Shown here piece by piece: positions 1-7,983 of a stretch of 9,264 nucleotides of DNA. The stretch is taken from the NCBI GenBank assembly GCA_001766965.1, contig MEKM01000047.1:1-9264 (forward strand), written 5' to 3'. The position numbers and the translations under genes are program-made. A model generated the notes under the pieces. The model saw only the letters and a program-made list of their open reading frames with translations. It searched no databases and was not told the origin of the DNA. This DNA is from Acidobacteria bacterium RIFCSPHIGHO2_01_FULL_67_28 (GTDB lineage Bacteria; Acidobacteriota; Terriglobia; Acidiferrales; 2-02-FULL-67-57). Positions within the stretch are counted from its first letter, which is position 1, and the number at the start of each line of letters is the position of its first letter.

Positions 1-146
1 GCCGAAGCCATTTGTATGAGTTGGTCCGTAGGTTACTCAATCGGCTGCAGTCTCTCCACTACCTTTGGATCTGCCGAAAACACACCTTAAGGACCCAACG
101 ACATCCTGGAATTGGCTGCGTGGGGAAAGCAGGCGAGTTATCTCCC
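1..146. other. Non-coding or unassigned left edge
   Basis: This is the stretch beyond the stop codon of the transglutaminase-like gene. No frame gives a protein with recognisable motifs. A weak GGGGA/TCCCC pairing (arms near 123-127 and 143-147, loop about 15 bases) is too short and lacks a T-tract, so I do not call a terminator. It is less GC-rich than the genes to the right. Confidence 0.5.
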
Positions 147-3100
147 CTATCTCTGCCGTGTGCGGCTCTCGTCCTTTCCGGCCTGGGACTCAAGCCGAGA
201 CAGGCGCTTGCGTGCCAGCGCCGAAGTGGGCAGCAGCTCGCGCGGCTCTTCCTTTTGCGGTTCGGCTTTGCGATAGGCGGCAACGGCGGCTTCGTTTTCG
301 CCGTATTGCTCAGCAATGCGGCCGAAGACGTACCAGAAGGCGGGCGTGGGCTCCTCCATACCGGCGACGGCCATGGCGTGGAGTATTACCTGGAGGGCAT
401 CGTGGGTGCGACCGACCTCGGCATAGAGGCACGCGAGCGTGTGCAGAATGTCGGCGGCCTGGTTCTCGCTCATACGCACAGCCTGTTGTGCGACTTCGAC
501 AGCTTCCCCAGTCATCGCTTCTTCGAAGAGAGATTGCCAGGCCAGACTGTTGTAGTCGCCTGCTTGGGCCTTGCCTAGGTCGATGAGGCGCTGGTGGTAG
601 CGGCGCGCCTCGGCGAAACGGTGGCGCCGCTGGGCCAGGTCAGCCAGCACACGCAAGGCTTGGTCGTCATCGGGCAGGCGCTGGAGGCGCTGCTGTGCGA
701 GCTGCTCGGCTTCTTCGATGCGACCCAGCAGCGTAAGGGCGCCCCCCGCGACCTGAAAGGCGCGCCAGGAATCCGGCTGGCTGGCGAGGAGTCGCTGGCC
801 GAGAGCGAACAAGTCTTCGTAGCGCTCCAACGCGAAGAACGCCGGCGTGAGCGCCAGGTCGAAGCGCTGGCGGTCGGCCTCGCTGGCCGCCCTCTCGCGG
901 CCTTCGAGCAGAATGGGCATGGCGTCGAGCGCCGTGTCCTTCATTTCAGCCATCAGCGCCGCGGCTGCGTAACGGGTTGTTTCGGGGCTGGCCTCGGCAC
1001 CTTTGGTCCAGAAGCGGGGGAATGCAAAGCCGGCGAAGGGGTCATCGCCGCCGCCCAGCGGTCGTTCGTCGCGCGCCCAGTCTAGAAGTTGGCGGGCGCC
1101 AGCAAGATTGCCAGATTCAGCGCGGCGCAGAGCCTCTCTGCCCAGAAAACCTAGGCTGGGCGTCGAGCCAAGCAGGCGATAGGCGCCTTCTTCTTTGACG
1201 ACAAAATAGACGGTGCTCGTGGGCCCGGTGGGCAGGCCGCTCTGCGGGCGGATGCGGTAGGCAAGGGCGTCATCACCTTCAGTACCGAGCCGCAGTAGGC
1301 TCAGCGCGATGTCCACCATGATTTCCGGCGAGATGCCTCCACGGAATGCAAGGAAACGCATCTGGCGGCCGCTTGCCTCGAGTTCCTGCAAGCTCTCCTC
1401 CGTCGTCGTTTTTCCGGCATCGCGAACAAACAGGGTCAGCAGGTCGCGGGCAGACTTGCCAAGAAAGATGTCACGCATCAGGTGTTTGACCACGCTCCGC
1501 GGGTCGTCTTCGGGCAGCGCGATCTCTTCATAACGCTGCACGCCGCGGAAGAGTTCGGCCTGTTGCAATGCCTGTGCGGGGTTTGGCGCTCCTTGGGATC
1601 CCGCCGCCAGCAACTCCGCTGCCTGTGGATAGAGGCGGAGCTTCTTGAGCATGTCGCCGGCCTCGAGCAGAGCTTTGCGGCGCCCTTCGATGTTGGTCAA
1701 GAGCATCGAGGCCTCGCGCAGGGCCGCCGGCGCGCCTTCGCTGGCTGCCACCGCGGCCAAGTAGAGATAGCTGAGTCGCGCTGGGAAGCGGTGCGACCGG
1801 AGGAACTGCTTGAGCTCATCGTAGCGGCCCGCCCAGAGGAGCGCAATCGGCAGGTTATTGAAGAGTGGATTGTCAATCTCGACCTCGCCGAGCGCCTGGT
1901 ACTCGGCGATGGCTTGATCGAGGCGCGCCCCGGCGCCATAACGGATACCCTCCGGGTTGTGCTCGAGCAGAATAGCCAGATCGGCGCGGGCGACACGGTC
2001 GCCCGGGTTGAGCTCCAGTGCGCGCCGGTAGGCGGCGATGGCGCCCACAATGTCGAAGCCTTTGGCGAAGCGCCGCCCGATCATGTCGTGCTGGAGGATC
2101 CATCCCAGTGTGCGCTGGCCGATAACCGACGTGAGCTGCAGCTCGATGGCACGGCGCGCTTCGCCGCGACCCGCCTCGCCCAGCCCGCCCGCAAGCAAGG
2201 CGCGGGCGATCTGCGTGCGGTGGATGGCCTCGCTCGGATGCAGCGACGCCAACCGACGAAACTCAGCCAGCGCTTCGCGGATGCGTCCGGCCTCGAGGTG
2301 CGTTTCTCCCACGTTTTCAAAGCGCACAAAGATGGGTTCGGCCTTCATGAGCTCGCGGATACCGCGGCGCAGGCCTTCGGCCTCCACAGCATTGAAGTGC
2401 CCTTTGCTGGTATCGAAGCGCAGCATGGCTGTCACGACACTGTCGTCGGTTTGGCGGAACTCTTTGACGAGGATCGCCGGCCCGAAGCGCACTTCTCCGC
2501 CCTCGGGCAGCGGGCGCGGGCGGAAGCCGACGGGCGGGACGATACGATAACGCCACTCGGTGACGTACGGCTCGGACAGCACAATGCCCGCGGCGGCCGA
2601 AAGCGCGGGTGCGGTCGGGGTTTGCTGACTTTCTCCTTCCTCGTCCCTCAGTTCGTTCGGCAGACGATAAGTAAGGGGCGGCAGCAGGATTGCCGCGCCG
2701 GCCTCGGACAACTCCGTCCCGGCGCGCTTGACGCCGGTCGCCTTGAAACGGAGGCGGAAAGGTCGCGAGAGGTCGTGCGGGTCGGTAAACTCGATATCGG
2801 TCACGTCCTCGGCCAGGTAGACATCTGCGGCGTAATCCTTGAGCCCTTTACGGTTCTGCTCCTGCGTGGCCTGCGCGTAGCTCGAGCGGTAGAAGAGTTC
2901 GGGTGCGCCCCAGAACTCCGTGGTCTCCACCACTTGCGCAGGGCCCTCGTCGGAGAGAAAGAACTCGCGCGTCTCCACGATGCGGTTGTCGGCCGGCGTG
3001 GCCGCCGGGGTACGCACCAGCTCGCGCGTGCCCGGCGTGGCGACAAGCGCCAGCCGGTCTTGGTCAGGCACCGGCAGCTGGTTAGGGCGCACGAACTCGT

Positions 3101-4307
3101 GTGTCGTGTCCACCCAGACGGGCGGTGAGCCCGGGATGTAGACGATGGTGTGGTCGAAGCTGCCCAAACCGGGGAGCTCCGGCTCGAGGTCAGGGCCGGG
3201 GCCGGTGTTCAGGAGTGCGATATGAGCGTCAATGCCCACCGCGCGCAGCAGTGCGATCAAGAGCGTGGCCTGGTCTTTGCAGTCGCCGTACTTTCGCTGA
3301 AGGGTTTCTGCAGGAGTGCGCGGCACGATAGCGGCTCGGCCGAACTCGACGGCGGTATAGCGCACATCGCGCTGCAACCGCTCGAGCAACCGCGCGATCT
3401 TTTCATCGCGCGTCCGGACGCCGCGTGTCGCGTCACGTGCCACCGCTTCGACGTTCGCCGCCGCGATCTGTTCATCCACCTCGTGCGCGTAGGCGGCCGC
3501 CACTGCTGCCCAGGATCTCCCGGTCGAGAAGGCGACGTATCGTTGCCGCGGGACGTCGGCCGGCAGCAATGAACTCATGGTCGCCAATGGCTCAAGCCGC
3601 CCGCTCACGAATGTCCATCGCATGCGCCCGTCCGCCTCGCTGTGAGCTGGCTCGACCCCCAACAGGAGCCGTGTCACGGTGCGCAGCGGCAGCGACACCG
3701 GCGCGTCCAAGACCAGGCGGGTCTCGAGCACCGGCACCGAGGCACCAAAAACAAAATAGCCAACCCTTCCCGCCTGGAAGAATGGCGCCATGTCGCGAGT
3801 CATGATCTGCACTTCCACGACGGCACCCGGGGCCACCGCTGGCAGCGGCCCGCGCAGCACACGGGTGTCCACGAACGTGTGGGGCTGTGACTGTGCCAAG
3901 GGGAACTCGCCAACCGTGCTGGGGTCGAGCCAGTGCTCGGCGCCCTCGGGGGTGATGACGCGTGCGCGAATCTCAGGTCGGCCCTCGTACCATGGCTCCC
4001 AAGCCACTTGCGTGGTGGACCAGCCCTCCACGCCCCGTGCGGTGAGAATTCGATAGACCATTCGCCAGGTATGGGTGTTGCGGCCGTCGGCTTCTATCGT
4101 GCGGTGGGCTTCCTCGAGCAGCACGACCACGTCCACCCTTTCGTCCGCCGTAGCCTTGACGGCCGCGTCGAGCAACACCGTCGGCGCCGCTGAAAACGCT
4201 GGCCCCAACCAAGGCTTCTCTGTTTGGGTAGCTCCCGGGAAGGGCACAAGCGCGGTAAGGGAGAGTAAGACCAGCAAGCGAATGGGTCGCATGCCTACGC
4301 TCTTCAT
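147..4307 (-). CDS. Exported DUF3857/transglutaminase-like protein with long TPR region
   Basis: A 1386-residue protein. A signal peptide (Lys/Arg then a Leu-rich core, residues 1 to about 27) predicts export. Residues about 55-250 look like the beta-rich DUF3857 domain. The transglutaminase-like core at about 300-405 has a complete catalytic triad: Cys343 in YGDCKD, His386 in FDHTIVY and Asp400 in WVDTT. A further beta-rich region (about 440-640) resembles the DUF3858-type domain that often follows. Residues about 660 to 1350 are helical and TPR-like, for example around 674-770, 1160-1245 and 1270-1346. The family is common in Acidobacteriota and Bacteroidota; its substrates are mostly unknown, and the fold can be protease or cross-linking enzyme. 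A periplasmic or surface role acting on protein or peptide is inference. A GTG two codons upstream is possible, but ATG at 4307 sits six bases after AGGAGG and is preferred. Last gene on its strand in the window; a 289-base gap separates it from the decarboxylase, so it probably has its own promoter. Confidence 0.9.
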   Translation of the reverse strand: MKSVGMRPIRLLVLLSLTALVPFPGATQTEKPWLGPAFSAAPTVLLDAAVKATADERVDVVVLLEEAHRTIEADGRNTHTWRMVYRILTARGVEGWSTTQVAWEPWYEGRPEIRARVITPEGAEHWLDPSTVGEFPLAQSQPHTFVDTRVLRGPLPAVAPGAVVEVQIMTRDMAPFFQAGRVGYFVFGASVPVLETRLVLDAPVSLPLRTVTRLLLGVEPAHSEADGRMRWTFVSGRLEPLATMSSLLPADVPRQRYVAFSTGRSWAAVAAAYAHEVDEQIAAANVEAVARDATRGVRTRDEKIARLLERLQRDVRYTAVEFGRAAIVPRTPAETLQRKYGDCKDQATLLIALLRAVGIDAHIALLNTGPGPDLEPELPGLGSFDHTIVYIPGSPPVWVDTTHEFVRPNQLPVPDQDRLALVATPGTRELVRTPAATPADNRIVETREFFLSDEGPAQVVETTEFWGAPELFYRSSYAQATQEQNRKGLKDYAADVYLAEDVTDIEFTDPHDLSRPFRLRFKATGVKRAGTELSEAGAAILLPPLTYRLPNELRDEEGESQQTPTAPALSAAAGIVLSEPYVTEWRYRIVPPVGFRPRPLPEGGEVRFGPAILVKEFRQTDDSVVTAMLRFDTSKGHFNAVEAEGLRRGIRELMKAEPIFVRFENVGETHLEAGRIREALAEFRRLASLHPSEAIHRTQIARALLAGGLGEAGRGEARRAIELQLTSVIGQRTLGWILQHDMIGRRFAKGFDIVGAIAAYRRALELNPGDRVARADLAILLEHNPEGIRYGAGARLDQAIAEYQALGEVEIDNPLFNNLPIALLWAGRYDELKQFLRSHRFPARLSYLYLAAVAASEGAPAALREASMLLTNIEGRRKALLEAGDMLKKLRLYPQAAELLAAGSQGAPNPAQALQQAELFRGVQRYEEIALPEDDPRSVVKHLMRDIFLGKSARDLLTLFVRDAGKTTTEESLQELEASGRQMRFLAFRGGISPEIMVDIALSLLRLGTEGDDALAYRIRPQSGLPTGPTSTVYFVVKEEGAYRLLGSTPSLGFLGREALRRAESGNLAGARQLLDWARDERPLGGGDDPFAGFAFPRFWTKGAEASPETTRYAAAALMAEMKDTALDAMPILLEGRERAASEADRQRFDLALTPAFFALERYEDLFALGQRLLASQPDSWRAFQVAGGALTLLGRIEEAEQLAQQRLQRLPDDDQALRVLADLAQRRHRFAEARRYHQRLIDLGKAQAGDYNSLAWQSLFEEAMTGEAVEVAQQAVRMSENQAADILHTLACLYAEVGRTHDALQVILHAMAVAGMEEPTPAFWYVFGRIAEQYGENEAAVAAYRKAEPQKEEPRELLPTSALARKRLSRLESQAGKDESRTRQR

Positions 4308-4313
4308 CTTCAC

Positions 4314-4319
4314 CCTCCT
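4314..4319 (-). promoter_or_regulatory. Ribosome binding site of the transglutaminase-like gene
   Basis: The minus strand reads AGGAGG, a full Shine-Dalgarno match, followed by GTGAAG and then ATG at 4307-4305. The six-base spacing to ATG fixes that codon as the start rather than the abutting GTG at 4313. The surrounding ten bases, GAGGGTGAAG on the minus strand, occur twice (4308-4317 and 4327-4336), so the site lies in a small tandem duplication. Confidence 0.8.
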
Positions 4320-4375
4320 GAATCAGCTTCACCCTCGGGCAGAATCACGCCTTCCAGTGCCTCGCTTGAGTTAGA

Positions 4376-4389
4376 TGGGAAGTTTCCCA
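4376..4389. promoter_or_regulatory. 14-bp palindrome, possible operator
   Basis: The sequence TGGGAAGTTTCCCA has perfect six-base arms, TGGGAA and TTCCCA, around a GT centre. It lies about 70 bases upstream of the start of the transglutaminase-like gene, where a repressor or activator could act. No regulator gene is nearby and there is only one copy, so an operator role is a guess. Confidence 0.25.
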
Positions 4390-4460
4390 GAACTTAGGAT
4401 AGAACTCGAGGCATTTGAAACTGATTCTGCTTCTTCTGCGCCTGCGACGTCAATACCAAC

Positions 4461-4578
4461 CCGAAATCACAGCGGTCATTGCCCCAAACCCACAGCCTTT
4501 GATACGCGCCAACGGACCGGCGCCGCTCCACTGCTGGGCCGAAACCATTTCCTTTTGCCAGGCGGGCCGAAATCACAG
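4461..4578. repeat. Pair of 12-bp direct repeats with inverted heptamers
   Basis: CCGAAATCACAG occurs at 4461-4472 and 4567-4578. Each copy is followed after exactly five bases by a heptamer: ATTGCCC at 4478-4484, and its reverse complement GGGCAAT at 4584-4590. The nine-mer GGGCCGAAA also occurs at 4536-4544 and 4564-4572. The function is unknown. Confidence 0.5.
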
Positions 4579-4596
4579 AGTATGGGCAATCGCTGC

Positions 4597-6126
4597 TTAG
4601 GTGGGGAGTCGGGCGGCGCGGCGGCGCAGCCGCGGGTCGGCGGCCAGGCGCTCGAGGTCAGCGACCAGACGGTCGAGGTGGCGGGCGCGGGTCTCGTAGT
4701 TGATGACCATCATGCGCATCACCGTGGGGCCGCGCAGGGGCCGGCCGCTGCCGGCTCGTCCCGAGCGAAGTCGAGGGAAGCCTTGCGGGCGCAGGCGGGT
4801 GGCGGAAATCCACGCCCAGCCGCGCCGCACCATCTCTTCGGCCAGCGCCAGGTTCATCTGCCGCTCGAAGCGCGTGAGCTCTTCGACGGGAAGGCTGCGG
4901 CGCGTCGCCCGGGGCCGCTCCAGCCAGGTGAAGCAGGTGATGGGCAGGGGCGACTCGCTGACCGTGGCGAAGGCCGGCCGCGCCGCCAGCCGCGCGCGGA
5001 AGTAGTCGGCTAGGCGCATCTGCTCGGCGAAGTGCCGCTCGTAGGCGCGCCGGCCGTAGACTTGCCCCGCCAGCCACAGCTTCAAGCCCAAGAACCGCCG
5101 CGACCACTGCATTCCGAGCTGGTAGCTCTCGACCCGCTGCTTGTCGCGCGGCACGTAGGCCGCTTGCACCTTGAAGGGCGCGGCCGCCGCTTGCGCGTCG
5201 CGCACCAGCACCACCCCGAGCGGGAACGGCATCGCCAGCCACTTGTGGGGGTCGAGCGTGAGCGAGTCGGCCCGGCCGAGCGCGCCCCACAAACGCCGGA
5301 AGCGCGGCGCGAGAATGAGCGAGCCGCCATAGGCGCCGTCGACGTGCAGCCACAGGCGCTCGCGGCGGCAGAGAGCCACGAGCTTGGCGATAGGGTCGAC
5401 GGCGCCGCTCGAGGTTGTCCCGAAAGTGCCGACGACGCAAAAGGGCAGGCGGCCGGCGCGGCGGTCGCGGCGCACCGCGGCGGCCAGCAGGTCGGGCCGC
5501 ATCGCGAACTCGCCGTCGGTCGGAATCCAGTGGACGGCGTCGCGGCCGAGCCCGAGCAGATCGGCGAATTTCTCGAGCGAGTGGTGGCTCTCCTCGGAGA
5601 CGTAGAAGACCGGCTGGCCCCGCAGCCCGCGCAGGCCGCGCCGGGCCACCCCGGGCAGGCGGTGGTTGAGCGCCACCTTCAGGGCCACGAGGTTCGCCTC
5701 CGAGCCGCCGGAGGTGAACTGGCCCTGGCCGCGCCCCCAGCCGAGCGCGGTGAGAAACCAGCCGAGAGCTTCCCGCTCGAGGGCGGTGGCGCCGGGGGCG
5801 TGGGCTTCGACGGCGAGCTGCGGGTTCAGGACCGAAGCCAGGGCGTCGCCGAGCACGCCCGCCAGCGCGGGCTTCGGATTCATCAAGCCGTAGTAGCGGG
5901 GTGAGGCCAGGTGGCAGGCGTTGCGGCCGAGGTAGCGGGCGGCCTGGCGCAACACGGCCGCCGCGGATCGGGGGCGCAGCGGCAGCGGTTCGGCAGCGCG
6001 GCGGCCCCGGCGCTCGACGACCGGGGTGCGGTCGGCGGCGGCGTGCTCCCAGTAGCCGGCGGCCAGCTCCCCCAGCAGCCGCCACAGGCGGCGCTGCTCG
6101 CGGAGCGTATGCGAGAAGCGAGACAT
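4597..6126 (-). CDS. PLP-dependent decarboxylase, group II (AADC/GAD-like)
   Basis: A 509-residue cytoplasmic enzyme expected to decarboxylate an amino acid, probably aromatic or acidic, using pyridoxal phosphate; I cannot read the substrate from the sequence. Family motifs appear in order: TSGGSEAN (138-145), the ring-stacking histidine region SHHSLEK (His181), GTTSSGAVDPI (from about 236), the cofactor-binding Asp263 in HVDGAYGG, and the Schiff-base Lys295 in LDPHKW. The stretch from about 323 to 361 matches the mobile loop and following helix of aromatic-amino-acid decarboxylases. Length is normal for the family. ATG at 6126 is the only plausible start, because an in-frame TAA lies just upstream, but I see no Shine-Dalgarno site before it. 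Residues 447-465 are an in-frame insertion in the C-terminal domain (described separately). Without them the sequence reads TRLR-GPTVMRMM, as expected for the family. The gene diverges from the small exported protein gene at 6218. Confidence 0.93.
   Translation of the reverse strand: MSRFSHTLREQRRLWRLLGELAAGYWEHAAADRTPVVERRGRRAAEPLPLRPRSAAAVLRQAARYLGRNACHLASPRYYGLMNPKPALAGVLGDALASVLNPQLAVEAHAPGATALEREALGWFLTALGWGRGQGQFTSGGSEANLVALKVALNHRLPGVARRGLRGLRGQPVFYVSEESHHSLEKFADLLGLGRDAVHWIPTDGEFAMRPDLLAAAVRRDRRAGRLPFCVVGTFGTTSSGAVDPIAKLVALCRRERLWLHVDGAYGGSLILAPRFRRLWGALGRADSLTLDPHKWLAMPFPLGVVLVRDAQAAAAPFKVQAAYVPRDKQRVESYQLGMQWSRRFLGLKLWLAGQVYGRRAYERHFAEQMRLADYFRARLAARPAFATVSESPLPITCFTWLERPRATRRSLPVEELTRFERQMNLALAEEMVRRGWAWISATRLRPQGFPRLRSGRAGSGRPLRGPTVMRMMVINYETRARHLDRLVADLERLAADPRLRRRAARLPT
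4739..4788 (-). repeat. 50-bp repeat-like insertion within the decarboxylase gene
   Basis: The insert is flanked by the 7-bp direct repeat GCGCAGG at 4732-4738 and 4789-4795. Insert plus one flank is 57 bases, exactly 19 codons, adding PQGFPRLRSGRAGSGRPLR (residues 447-465). Its core reads TCGACTTCGCTCGGGA on the minus strand. From memory, this resembles a short interspersed repeat of the TCGACTTCGCTC type seen in many bacterial genomes, where it often appears in frame inside genes. The flanks look like a target duplication, but seven bases could also match by chance in GC-rich DNA. No second copy is in the window. Confidence 0.6.
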
Positions 6127-6159
6127 AAAGGCTTAGGCGTAGTCCAGGGGCGCCGCCCG

Positions 6160-6165
6160 AGTCAA
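6160..6165 (-). promoter_or_regulatory. Possible -35 element for the decarboxylase gene
   Basis: The minus strand reads TTGACT, five of six matches to the -35 consensus, 34 bases before the ATG. At 17-18 bp spacing the -10 position (CTACGC or TACGCC) is a poor match, so the promoter call is weak. If used, the leader would be very short, which would fit the absence of a Shine-Dalgarno site. Confidence 0.25.
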
Positions 6166-6191
6166 GCGCCAAAATGACTTGCGCGCTGCGC

Positions 6192-6212
6192 TATAATAGC
6201 AGTCAAGGAAGG
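6192..6212 (+). promoter_or_regulatory. -10 box and ribosome binding site for the small exported protein gene
   Basis: A perfect TATAAT lies at 6192-6197, with no good -35 at the usual distance (CCAAAA at 6169-6174). Transcription from it would start near 6204, giving a leader of about 14 bases. The purine-rich AAGGAAGG at 6205-6212 lies five bases before ATG at 6218 and favours that codon over the GTG at 6212, which would overlap the site. Confidence 0.55.
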
Positions 6213-6217
6213 TGACC

Positions 6218-6864
6218 ATGGTGCGCAAAGGATTCCTGGTACTGCTGGCGGCGCTGCTCGTGCCCGCGCTTGCCGCCGCCTACACGATGGTGCTGAAAGA
6301 CGGCCGGAAGATCGAAGCGCAGAGCCGCTACGTCATGGAGAGCGGCGTGGTGAAGTTCACCGGCGCCGACGGCCGCGCCTATCAGTTCCCGCTGGCGCAG
6401 GTCGACCTCGTCGCCACCAACCGCGCCAACCAGAGCCGGCAGCCGAAGATCTGGTTCAACGAAGACCTGGAGCGGCTGGGCGGCGGAATCAGCGTGGTCG
6501 GCAGCCCCAGCCCCGCGGCCAGCGCCGGCGGCGAAGCGGAAGGCGGCGAGGCCGCCGCCGCGGAAGGCGAAGCCGGAGAAGAGTCCAAGCCGCAGCCGCC
6601 CAAGGAGAACACCGCCGAGTACTGGCAGCAGCGCCTGGCGCCGTTGCGGGCGGAGCTCGCGCAAATCGATCAGCAGCTCAATCAGTTCCGCTCGAACCAG
6701 GGCAAGGCGGCGTCCAACACCCTCGACGTCAACATCAACGCCGCGGGCGCGGACGTGCAGGACACCATCCGCCGCCTCGAGCAGCGCCGCACGCAAGTCC
6801 AGCAGCAGATTGACGACATCCAGGCCGAAGCCCGCCGCAAGGGCGTCCCCACCGGCTGGGTGCG

Positions 6865-6868
<4 letters not shown>
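6218..6868 (+). CDS. Small exported coiled-coil protein of unknown function
   Basis: A 216-residue protein that I cannot assign to a named family. Residues 1 to about 21 are a clear signal peptide (MVRKG, a Leu/Ala core, then ALAAA before YT), so it should act in the periplasm or envelope; there is no lipobox cysteine. Residues about 22-72 form a small beta-rich unit of the type LKDGRKIEA...GVVKFTGADGRAYQFPLAQVDL, which looks like an SH3-like or barrel module and which I associate with Acidobacteriota exported proteins. Residues about 96-130 are a low-complexity Ala/Gly/Glu/Pro linker. From about 134 to 208 two Gln/Arg/Leu-rich segments (YWQQRLAPLRAELAQIDQQL and RRLEQRRTQVQQQIDDIQ) predict a coiled-coil hairpin, joined by an Asn/Ala-rich turn. 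The gene has its own promoter, and its stop overlaps that of the convergent sulfurtransferase gene. A scaffold or adaptor role is only a guess. Confidence 0.85.
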
Positions 6869-7707
<839 letters not shown>

Positions 7708-7712
7708 GATTC

Positions 7713-7717
7713 CCTCC
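7713..7717 (-). promoter_or_regulatory. Ribosome binding site of the sulfurtransferase gene
   Basis: The minus strand reads AAGGGAGGGA before ATCATGATG. GGAGG is five bases from the first ATG and eight from the second, so either start can be used and the product differs by one methionine. Confidence 0.75.
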
Positions 7718-7763
7718 CTTGGGATTAGTCCTCCTGCTTGGATGACGGGAAAACGCGAAAGAC

Positions 7764-7791
7764 GCGGCGGCCCGCTAGCGAGGGCCGCCGC
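7764..7791 (-). terminator. Strong GC hairpin, candidate attenuator/terminator or REP-like palindrome
   Basis: Perfect 10-base arms (7764-7773 and 7782-7791; GCGGCGGCCC and its complement) enclose an 8-base loop. On the minus strand the stem is followed by GTCTTTCGCGTTTTCC, which is T-rich but interrupted, so it could act as an intrinsic terminator of moderate quality. It lies 192 bases beyond the CPBP protease stop and 56 bases before the sulfurtransferase start. It may end protease transcripts, attenuate the sulfurtransferase, or be a dispersed GTAGCGGCGG-type palindrome. Only the structure is certain. Confidence 0.55.
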
Positions 7792-7867
7792 TACACGAGC
7801 ACGGGCAGAGGGCGCAGCAGAACCGGCAGCAGCACAGGCAGGACAGCACTCGCCGGCAACGCCCCAT
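7775..7867 (-). CDS. Possible 30-residue cysteine-rich leader peptide
   Basis: On the minus strand an ATG at 7867 opens a 30-codon frame ending in TAG at 7777-7775. Ten residues are cysteine (positions 4, 10, 12-14, 17, 18, 21, 23 and 25), nine of them TGC. GAGG lies nine bases before the ATG, and a TTGACA lies at 7918-7913. The last Cys codon (7795-7793) is immediately upstream of the hairpin, and the stop codon lies in its loop. A sulfurtransferase gene follows. Poly-cysteine leader reading frames that attenuate sulfur genes are known in mycobacteria; a like role here is inference. Against it, the sequence is CTG/GCA-rich and could give Cys codons by chance, and the adjacent frame encodes a Leu/Val/Pro run with no good start. 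Confidence 0.3.
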   Translation of the reverse strand: MGRCRRVLSCLCCCRFCCALCPCSCSGGPR

Positions 7868-7912
7868 GGCAGCAGACCTCAAGACACTAGATTCGCGCCA
7901 AGGCCGTCCGGG

Positions 7913-7918
7913 TGTCAA
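7913..7918 (-). promoter_or_regulatory. Consensus -35-like TTGACA upstream of the sulfurtransferase leader
   Basis: The minus strand reads TTGACA, a perfect -35 match, 45 bases before the candidate leader-peptide ATG. Positions 16-18 bases downstream (GCGAAT, CGAATC, GAATCT) are weak -10 matches at best, so the promoter is uncertain. It is the only consensus-like element I find in this gap for minus-strand transcription. Confidence 0.3.
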
Positions 7919-7983
7919 TCCCGCTCCAGCCGACGGCGCTTCCGCTGCGCCCAACGGCATCGACGGGCAGCGAACGGCGCCGC

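Larger units (their letters stand above)
4320..4596. other. Intergenic region with short repeats, lower GC
   Basis: This stretch lies between two minus-strand genes. A sampled 60-base segment (4441-4500) is about 55% GC, against about 77% for a sample of the decarboxylase (5641-5700). It holds a 14-bp palindrome, a 12-bp direct repeat and several CCGAAA copies. I see no convincing -10/-35 pair for the downstream gene and no clear terminator for the decarboxylase. A GTG-initiated 60-codon minus frame (4394-4576) has no ribosome binding site and is not called. Confidence 0.6.

Noticed and set aside
123..147. A possible terminator after the transglutaminase-like gene
   Set aside because: The stem is only five base pairs with a long loop and no T-tract.
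1482..3128. A 548-codon open frame on the plus strand opposite the transglutaminase-like gene
   Set aside because: It lies wholly antisense to a gene with a signal peptide, catalytic triad and TPRs. Long antisense frames are usual in GC-rich DNA, and the translation shows no domain.
4394..4576. A 60-codon minus frame in the intergenic gap
   Set aside because: It starts with GTG, has no ribosome binding site and resembles nothing I know. It could be a small gene but there is no positive evidence.
4658..6172. A 504-codon minus frame overlapping the decarboxylase
   Set aside because: It is an alternative frame of the same strand, rich in Arg/Ala/Pro with no motifs, while the chosen frame carries every PLP-decarboxylase motif.
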